From: Ilumatobacteraceae bacterium
Lineage (GTDB): Bacteria; Actinomycetota; Acidimicrobiia; Acidimicrobiales; Ilumatobacteraceae
Direction of reading: 5' to 3'
Assembly (NCBI GenBank): GCA_016650435.1
Contig: JAENVT010000555.1
Span: forward strand, 1 to 10,748
DNA length: 10,748 nt
How positions within the stretch are numbered: the first letter of the stretch is position 1; every line of letters begins with the position of its first letter. A program made the translations under genes and the position numbers. Of the stretch, positions 6,136-10,748 are shown piece after piece. The notes below the pieces were generated by a model. It made no database searches. It was not told the origin of the DNA and saw only the letters and a list, made by a program, of their open reading frames with translations.

Positions 6136-7059
6136 ATGAATCGCTTCACTGATCTCGTCGGGAGCAAATGGCCGTTGCAGCAGGCTGGCATGAGCGGCAC
6201 GGCAACATCGACACTGGCCGCGGCAGTTGCCAACGCCGGCGGGCTCGGAATGATCGGAGTCGGCCGGCAGCAACTCGCTGTTGTCGAGCGATACCTCGAC
6301 GAGGTCGCAGCGCTGACCGATGCTCCTGTCGGCTGCACCTGCATCGCCCACTTCGTGCTACCCGAAGTGGAGGAATTGGTTGCGGCGCGATCGCCCATCA
6401 TGGAGTTCTTCTATGAATGGCCCGATCCGAGGCGGGTTCCAGAGAACGTGATCTGCGGCTGGCAGGTCGGTTCGGTCGACGAAGCCAAGGCAGCCGTCGA
6501 CGCCGGTTGCCAGTACGTCATCGCCCAGGGGATGGAAGCTGGTGGCCACGTACGCGGTCACGTGCCGTTGGCCGAGTTGGTGCCGGCCGTGCGCGAGGCG
6601 GTCAGTGTCCCAGTGGTGGCTGCCGGCGGGATCGGCAACGTTGCGGCCATCCGCGCCGCGCTGAGCCTCGGCGCCGATGCGGTGAGGGTCGGGACCCGTT
6701 TCGTGGCCACCCGCGAGTCGTATGCACATCCGGCATACATCGACGCACTCGTCGCCGCAACAACCGACGACTCGGTACTGACCGAAGCGTTCGGCGTCGG
6801 CTGGCCCGATGCGCCCCACCGCGTGTTGCGTTCGTCGATCGAAGCAGCAACGGCAGCGCAGAGCGACGTGGTCGGCGAGACACGAGCGGCGAACGGCCAG
6901 GCCATGCCGATGGCACGCTTCGGGGTCAGCTCCCCGAGCCGCGACACAACCGGCGACATCGGCGCGATGGCGTTGTATGCAGGCCGATCGGTCGGTTCGG
7001 TCGACAAGGTGATGACCGCGGCCGAGGTCGTCGAAGAACTGTCGGCGGCGTTCCGCTAG
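6136..7059 (+). CDS. Nitronate monooxygenase / 2-nitropropane dioxygenase-like FMN enzyme
   Basis: The 307-residue TIM-barrel flavoprotein has the family signatures: AVANAGGLGMIG (30-41), AQGMEAGGH (130-138, His138 at the usual catalytic position of nitronate monooxygenases), the FMN-phosphate loop VAAGGIGN (161-168), and GADAVRVGTRFVATRES (179-195). Start ATG 6136 has AGGAG at 6126-6130, five bases upstream. Members oxidise alkyl nitronates, but the family also contains enoyl reductases (FabK) and CoA-thioester enzymes such as the steroid-pathway IpdC, so the reaction is open. Its place directly upstream of dmpF-dmpG suggests a step in the same catabolic route. The 67-base gap to dmpF contains a GC-rich hairpin. 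Confidence 0.88.
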   Translation: MNRFTDLVGSKWPLQQAGMSGTATSTLAAAVANAGGLGMIGVGRQQLAVVERYLDEVAALTDAPVGCTCIAHFVLPEVEELVAARSPIMEFFYEWPDPRRVPENVICGWQVGSVDEAKAAVDAGCQYVIAQGMEAGGHVRGHVPLAELVPAVREAVSVPVVAAGGIGNVAAIRAALSLGADAVRVGTRFVATRESYAHPAYIDALVAATTDDSVLTEAFGVGWPDAPHRVLRSSIEAATAAQSDVVGETRAANGQAMPMARFGVSSPSRDTTGDIGAMALYAGRSVGSVDKVMTAAEVVEELSAAFR

Positions 7060-7082
7060 CAATGTGTTCCGCAGATAGGAAC

Positions 7083-7103
7083 GCCGGCCCTTCCTCGGCC
7101 GGC
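7083..7103 (+). repeat. Hairpin between the flavoprotein and dmpF
   Basis: GCCGGCC (7083-7089) and GGCCGGC (7097-7103) form a perfect seven-pair GC stem with a seven-base loop. No T-run follows, so it is not a standard intrinsic terminator. It may set transcript levels or stability between the two genes, or mark a weak stop before dmpF, whose start at 7127 has a GTAGG-type ribosome site (7118-7122). Confidence 0.5.
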
Positions 7104-7126
7104 ATCGTTGGAGCAGAGTAGGTGTC

Positions 7127-8035
7127 ATGGCCAAGTTGACCGCTGCGATTGTCGGGTCCGGGAACATCGGCACCGACCTGATGTACAAACTGATGCGCTC
7201 CGACGTGATCGAGCCGCGCTACATGATCGGAGTCGACCCGCGCAGCGAGGGACTGGAGCGGGCCCGCAAGGCCGGGCTCGAAGCGTCGGCTGACGGCGTC
7301 GACTGGCTCCTCGCCCAGAGCGAACTGCCCGACTTCGTTTTCGAGGCGACCAGCGCCTACGTGCACGTAGCCAATGCTCCGCGGTATGCCGAGCTGGGTA
7401 TCCGGGCGATCGATCTCACGCCGGCCGCGGTCGGACCATTCGTCGTGCCGAGCGCAAACATCGACGAGCATCTCGATGCGATCAACGTCAACATGGTGAC
7501 CTGCGCCGGACAGGCCACCATCCCCATCGTTCACGCCGTGGCAGCGGTGACCGAGGTCGACTACGCCGAGATCGTCGCGACGGTTGCGTCGGTGTCCGCC
7601 GGACCGGGAACCCGCGCCAACATCGACGAATTCACTCGCACCACCTCGCAGGCGATCGCCGAGGTCGGTCGAGCGGGCCGGGGCAAGGCCATCATCGTTC
7701 TCAATCCGGCCGACCCACCACTGATCATGCGTGACACGATCTTCTGCCAGCTTCCACGCGACGCCGATGAGATCTTGATCACCAAGGCCGTCGAGGATGC
7801 GGTCGCCAACGTTGCCCAGTACGTGCCCGGCTATCGATTGAAGTCGGCGCCTCAGTTCGGGGAATCACGTGACGGCAGACCGCGCGTCGCGGTGCTCGTC
7901 GAGGTCGAGGGTGCCGGCGACTACTTCCCGCCTTATGCCGGCAATCTCGACATCATGACCGCCGCTGCCGCGGCGACCGCCAATCGCATCGCCAGGCACA
8001 TGACCGCAGCCGCTACCACGAGCGGAGCCAACTGA
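7127..8035 (+). CDS. dmpF: Acetaldehyde dehydrogenase (acylating)
   Basis: The enzyme converts acetaldehyde (or propanal), NAD+ and CoA to the acyl-CoA; in known systems it receives the aldehyde through a channel from the aldolase encoded next. The 302-residue length is usual. The Rossmann motif GSGNIG is at 10-15. The catalytic Cys126 lies in [11 protein letters not shown]. Also conserved are [16 protein letters not shown], the NPADPP motif and the [10 protein letters not shown] region. The stop TGA (8033-8035) shares one base with the aldolase ATG, showing tight translational coupling. The C-terminal GGAG (8024-8027) serves as ribosome site for the aldolase. Confidence 0.96.
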   Translation: MAKLTAAIVGSGNIGTDLMYKLMRSDVIEPRYMIGVDPRSEGLERARKAGLEASADGVDWLLAQSELPDFVFEATSAYVHVANAPRYAELGIRAIDLTPAAVGPFVVPSANIDEHLDAINVNMVTCAGQATIPIVHAVAAVTEVDYAEIVATVASVSAGPGTRANIDEFTRTTSQAIAEVGRAGRGKAIIVLNPADPPLIMRDTIFCQLPRDADEILITKAVEDAVANVAQYVPGYRLKSAPQFGESRDGRPRVAVLVEVEGAGDYFPPYAGNLDIMTAAAAATANRIARHMTAAATTSGAN

Positions 8036-9072
8036 TGCCCTACTCCAGATCACTCGACGTGCGGATGACTGACACCTGCCTCCGCGACGGTTCTCACGCC
8101 AAGAACCACCAGTTCACCGAACAGCAGGTGCGCGACATCGTCACCTCGCTCGACGCTGCCGGCATGCCTGTGATCGAGGTGACCCACGGCGACGGCCTTG
8201 GCGGCTCGTCGTTCAACTACGGCTTCTCGCTGACCGACGAACGGCTGCTGATGAAGGCGGCCGTCGAGACCGCAACCAACGCCAAGATCGCTGCGTTGAT
8301 GGTGCCGGGCATCGGCACGTTGGACGACATTCGATACATCCACGACATCGGCCTGTCGATCGTTCGGGTGGCGACGCATTGCACCGAGGCCGATGTCTCG
8401 ATCCAGCACTTCGGGCTGGCCCGTTCATTGGGACTCGAGACCGTCGGCTTCTTGATGATGGCCCACGGCCAGCCACCCGAGCTGATCGCCAAGCAGGCTC
8501 GAATCATGGCCGATGCCGGCTGCCAATGCGTGTACGTCGTCGACTCCGCCGGGGCGATGATCCTCGAAGACGTGCAGCATCGTGTCGAAGCTGTGGTCGC
8601 CGAACTTCACGGCGACGCCCAGGTCGGCTTTCACGGTCACGACAACCTTGGCATCGCCGTCGCCAACTCGGTCATCGCCGTGCGCGCCGGAGCTGTGCAG
8701 ATCGACGGCTCGGTTCGCGGCTTCGGTGCGGGCGCCGGGAATACGAGGAATGAAGTGTTCGCAGCTGTCGCCGATCGGCTGGGCATCACGACCGGCATCG
8801 ACGTGTTGGCGCTGATGGATTCCGCCGAAGAAGTCGTCCGGCCGGTGATGGACAGCGAATGCATCATCGACCGCCTCGCGCTGGTGATGGGCTACGCCGG
8901 GGTGTACTCCAGTTTCTTGAAGCATGCGTTCCGCGCCGCCGAGCAGTACGGCGTCAGTGGTGCCGACGTGCTGATGAAGTGCGGCGAACAGAAACTGGTC
9001 GGCGGCCAGGAGGACCAGATCATCTTCATCGCCGCCGACCTCGCCGCCGAAGTCAGCCTCGGCGAGGGCTGA
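8035..9072 (+). CDS. dmpG: 4-hydroxy-2-oxovalerate aldolase
   Basis: The enzyme splits 4-hydroxy-2-oxovalerate to pyruvate and acetaldehyde, the last ring-derived step, and partners with the acylating dehydrogenase. The 345-residue protein has the HMGL-like TIM barrel followed by a C-terminal communication domain. Visible active-site residues are Arg17, Asp18 and His21 (CLRDGSH), and metal ligands His200 and His202 in GFHGHDNLG, together with VDSAGA at 169-174. These match DmpG/BphI positions to within one residue. It ends the plus-strand run; downstream is a compact set of inverted repeats and then the convergent minus-strand operon. Confidence 0.96.
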   Translation: MPYSRSLDVRMTDTCLRDGSHAKNHQFTEQQVRDIVTSLDAAGMPVIEVTHGDGLGGSSFNYGFSLTDERLLMKAAVETATNAKIAALMVPGIGTLDDIRYIHDIGLSIVRVATHCTEADVSIQHFGLARSLGLETVGFLMMAHGQPPELIAKQARIMADAGCQCVYVVDSAGAMILEDVQHRVEAVVAELHGDAQVGFHGHDNLGIAVANSVIAVRAGAVQIDGSVRGFGAGAGNTRNEVFAAVADRLGITTGIDVLALMDSAEEVVRPVMDSECIIDRLALVMGYAGVYSSFLKHAFRAAEQYGVSGADVLMKCGEQKLVGGQEDQIIFIAADLAAEVSLGEG

Positions 9073-9080
9073 CCACGATC

Positions 9081-9152
9081 CGAGTGTCTCGCGTGAGCCC
9101 AGGGCGAGACGGCACGCCAAGGGCGTGCTGGCTCACGCGCACCAAACACTCG
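9081..9152. terminator. Multi-arm inverted repeat between convergent operons
   Basis: Three perfect inverted repeats nest in 72 bases: CGAGTGT (9081-9087) with ACACTCG (9146-9152), GCGTGAGCC (9091-9099) with GGCTCACGC (9130-9138), and GCACGCC (9112-9118) with GGCGTGC (9122-9128, three-base loop). A fourth pair, GTCTCGC (9086-9092) with GCGAGAC (9104-9110), competes with the two outer arms and would give two adjacent short hairpins instead. The element fills nearly all of the 81-base gap between the two stop codons. It is likely a two-way terminator, although it lacks T-runs. Confidence 0.6.
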
Positions 9153-9153
9153 T

Positions 9154-9636
9154 CTACTGCTTGCGCATCCGCTGCAGCGTCAGCTTGTTCCGAGCGTCGT
9201 CGACGATGCGATCGCACTCCCGAATGGTGGCAACCACTGCCGCGAGGTGAGCGGCCGTCTTATCGATGGTGTGAGGCAGCGCGTCTTCCTGCAGCCGCGG
9301 CAGGACCGTGTCCACCCGGGCTGCTCGAAGCGACTCGCCAAGCTCGACGACCACCGCGTTCTCGCCCTGCTCGCGCTGCAGTTGATCGAGCAGTGACAGA
9401 GCCTCTCCCCAGTGAGCCCGGCCACGTTCCAGGTTCTCGGTGAGGTACTGCACGGCGAACCCGGCGCTCACCTCGGCGCGGCTGCGCGCGAATGCGAAGA
9501 ACAGGTTGCGCCACCTCGAGCGCGTCGTGGAACGCGAAAGATCCGCGACAGGTATCAAGGCGATGGTCTCGCGCATCTCGTCGCTCGCGTAGGCCAGCAG
9601 GGTCAGCGCGTCGGGCGGTGGGGCATCACCCATCAT
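9154..9636 (-). CDS. Hypothetical helical protein
   Basis: This 160-residue protein is not recognised. It appears wholly alpha-helical, with an Arg-rich segment around 35-55 (RSTTRSRWRNLFFAFARSR), a Glu/Gln/Leu-rich middle, and a basic C-terminus (NKLTLQRMRKQ). It has no signal peptide or clear membrane segment. Two ATG codons lie in tandem (9636 and 9633); the first overlaps the upstream gene by 11 bases, which suggests translational coupling. It is the last gene of the mutase run. Base composition matches the neighbours, and the only competing plus-strand frame overlaps dmpG, so it is probably a real gene. Confidence 0.65.
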   Translation of the reverse strand: MMGDAPPPDALTLLAYASDEMRETIALIPVADLSRSTTRSRWRNLFFAFARSRAEVSAGFAVQYLTENLERGRAHWGEALSLLDQLQREQGENAVVVELGESLRAARVDTVLPRLQEDALPHTIDKTAAHLAAVVATIRECDRIVDDARNKLTLQRMRKQ

Positions 9637-10012
9637 CGTCCCAACGATCGATTGCGAGCACTGGAACGTCGTAGCACCACGCGTTCCGAGTCAGCCCGAT
9701 CGACGGGTCGCCCTCCCACGGATACTTCTGTCCCATCAGATCACCGACCCGACGGCGCTCATCCGAGTCGGTGACGTCGCGGGCGTGGCCACTACGACTT
9801 TCGCGTTTCAATCGCACCGACACCTGCGGATTCATCAGCGCGTTGCGATACCAATCGGCGGCCGGTCCGTTGCCGGAGATCAAGTACATCGTGTCGTCGA
9901 TCACGCCGAACCAAATTTCGATCTCATGCGGCTTGCCACTGCGGCGGCCGGTGGTGGTGACATCGCAGCATTCGTCGTCTGCGTAGTCGGTCAACCAGCT
10001 GGACACACGCAC
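9626..10012 (-). CDS. F420-dependent nitroreductase/quinone reductase-like protein (DDN family)
   Basis: The family signature TTTGRRSGKPHEIEIWFGV is followed by MYLISGNGPAADWYRNALMNPQVSVRL, as in actinobacterial deazaflavin-dependent split-barrel proteins (PF04075 type). These use reduced F420 to reduce quinones or nitro compounds; the substrate here is unknown. The frame is open to an ATG at 10063, but that would overlap the mutase by 41 bases and add a Cys-rich tail not typical of the family. A GTG at 10012 (128 residues), 10 bases after the mutase stop, fits better; GTG 10006 is also possible. No strong ribosome site decides between them. It overlaps the next gene by 11 bases. Confidence 0.82.
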   Translation of the reverse strand: MRVSSWLTDYADDECCDVTTTGRRSGKPHEIEIWFGVIDDTMYLISGNGPAADWYRNALMNPQVSVRLKRESRSGHARDVTDSDERRRVGDLMGQKYPWEGDPSIGLTRNAWCYDVPVLAIDRWDDDG

Positions 10013-10022
10013 GTCGCCGCGA

Positions 10023-10748
10023 TCACCCGGGGCGATACACGCCGAACACGGCCCGCAACGCATCGCTGACTTCGCCCAGCGTGGCCCGCGCCCGCAACGC
10101 TTCCTTCATCGGATCCAGCAGGTTCTGCGTACCTGTCGCCGCGGCGGTCACGTCCGCAAGACGGGCGTCGACCAGGGCAAGGTCGCGAGTCGACTTGAAC
10201 TCGGAAAGCGTCGCCTTCTGTCCCCGTTCCAACTCGGGATCCACCGGGAAGACTGCCGGGTCGCCATCGGTAGCGACCGCGAACTTGTTGAGTCCGACGA
10301 TGATCCGCTCGTTGTCGTCGATCGACTTGGCGTAGTCGTATGCCGCTTGATCGATCTCACTCTGCTGGAAGCCGGCCTCGATGCCCTCGACGGCGCCGCC
10401 CATCTCGTCGATCCGATCGAGGTACTCCCACGCCAGACGCTCGACCTCGTTAGTCAAGGTCTCGACGAAGTACGAACCGGCCATCGGGTCGGGTGTGTCG
10501 ACGATGCCGCTCTCGTAGCCGATGATCTGTTGCGTTCGAAGTGCAACCTGTGCCGCTTGCTGCGACGGCAGGCTGAGCGCCTCGTCGTAGCTGTTGGTGT
10601 GCAAGCTCTGCGTCCCGCCCATCACCGCCGCCATCGACTGGATGGCGACGCGCACGACGTTGTTCTCCGGTTGTTGCGCGGTGAGCGTCGATCCGCCGGT
10701 CTGGGTGTGGAACCGCAACAGCTTGCTCGATTCCTTCTTGGCGCCGAA
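10023..10748 (-). CDS. Acyl-CoA (methylmalonyl-CoA type) mutase large subunit, C-terminal part
   Basis: The frame is open to the right edge, so only the C-terminal 241 residues are seen. RFHTQTGGSTLTAQQPENN, GGTQSLHTNSYDEAL, ALRTQQIIGYESG and DPMAGSYFVE are classic for the coenzyme-B12 mutase barrel domain. The protein ends at VFGVYRPG, just after the barrel, so it lacks the C-terminal B12-binding domain and must rely on a separate small subunit that is not in the window. This matches isobutyryl-CoA mutase and split methylmalonyl-CoA mutase types. The residues that set substrate choice lie upstream, so the acyl-CoA cannot be named. It is the upstream member, within this window, of the minus-strand run. 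Confidence 0.93.
   Translation of the reverse strand, partial: FGAKKESSKLLRFHTQTGGSTLTAQQPENNVVRVAIQSMAAVMGGTQSLHTNSYDEALSLPSQQAAQVALRTQQIIGYESGIVDTPDPMAGSYFVETLTNEVERLAWEYLDRIDEMGGAVEGIEAGFQQSEIDQAAYDYAKSIDDNERIIVGLNKFAVATDGDPAVFPVDPELERGQKATLSEFKSTRDLALVDARLADVTAAATGTQNLLDPMKEALRARATLGEVSDALRAVFGVYRPG

Noticed and set aside
8859..9443. Plus-strand open frame of 194 codons overlapping the end of dmpG
   Set aside because: Arg- and Pro-rich shadow frame that crosses dmpG, the inverted repeats and the minus-strand helical gene.
10013..10063. ATG start at 10063 for the F420-type protein
   Set aside because: It would overlap the mutase by 41 bases and add a Cys-rich stretch not seen in the family; GTG at 10012 fits better.

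Overview
The window is high-GC DNA with tightly packed genes and GTG as well as ATG starts. Several start codons have a TAnnnT hexamer 6-8 bases upstream and no Shine-Dalgarno sequence, which is the pattern of leaderless transcripts. Together with an F420-type nitroreductase, a DUF664-type DinB protein and a B12-dependent mutase whose large subunit stands alone, this points to an actinobacterium. A lineage such as Acidimicrobiia/Ilumatobacter is possible, but this is inference; nothing in the window names the species.

The core of the window is the lower part of a catechol-type meta-cleavage pathway, split in two. The first block is an IclR regulator (543-1322), a small [2Fe-2S] protein on the opposite strand (1297-1554), 2-oxopent-4-enoate hydratase (dmpE-like, 1659-2447) and 4-oxalocrotonate decarboxylase (dmpH-like, 2459-3244). 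The second block is an unrecognised coiled-coil protein (5315-6121), a nitronate monooxygenase-like flavoprotein (6136-7059), acylating acetaldehyde dehydrogenase (dmpF-like, 7127-8035) and 4-hydroxy-2-oxovalerate aldolase (dmpG-like, 8035-9072). Together the four pathway enzymes take 4-oxalocrotonate through 2-oxopent-4-enoate and 4-hydroxy-2-oxovalerate to pyruvate and acetyl-CoA. The ring-cleavage dioxygenase, semialdehyde dehydrogenase and tautomerase are not in the window.

Between the two blocks lies a minus-strand run of three genes (5254 down to 3248): a DinB/DUF664 protein, a DUF6886 protein and a kinase resembling hygromycin phosphotransferase. They are spaced 3 and 9 bases apart and look like an operon unrelated to ring cleavage, perhaps for small-molecule detoxification or resistance.

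At the left edge is the C-terminal part of a haem-oxygenase-like di-iron oxidase, followed by 183 bases holding a large nested inverted repeat and a probable IclR operator. At the right edge a minus-strand run reads: acyl-CoA mutase large subunit without a B12 domain (cut by the window end), an F420-dependent nitroreductase-like protein, and an unrecognised helical protein. It converges on dmpG across an elaborate set of inverted repeats (9081-9152).

No tRNA, rRNA, CRISPR array, insertion sequence or prophage gene is visible.
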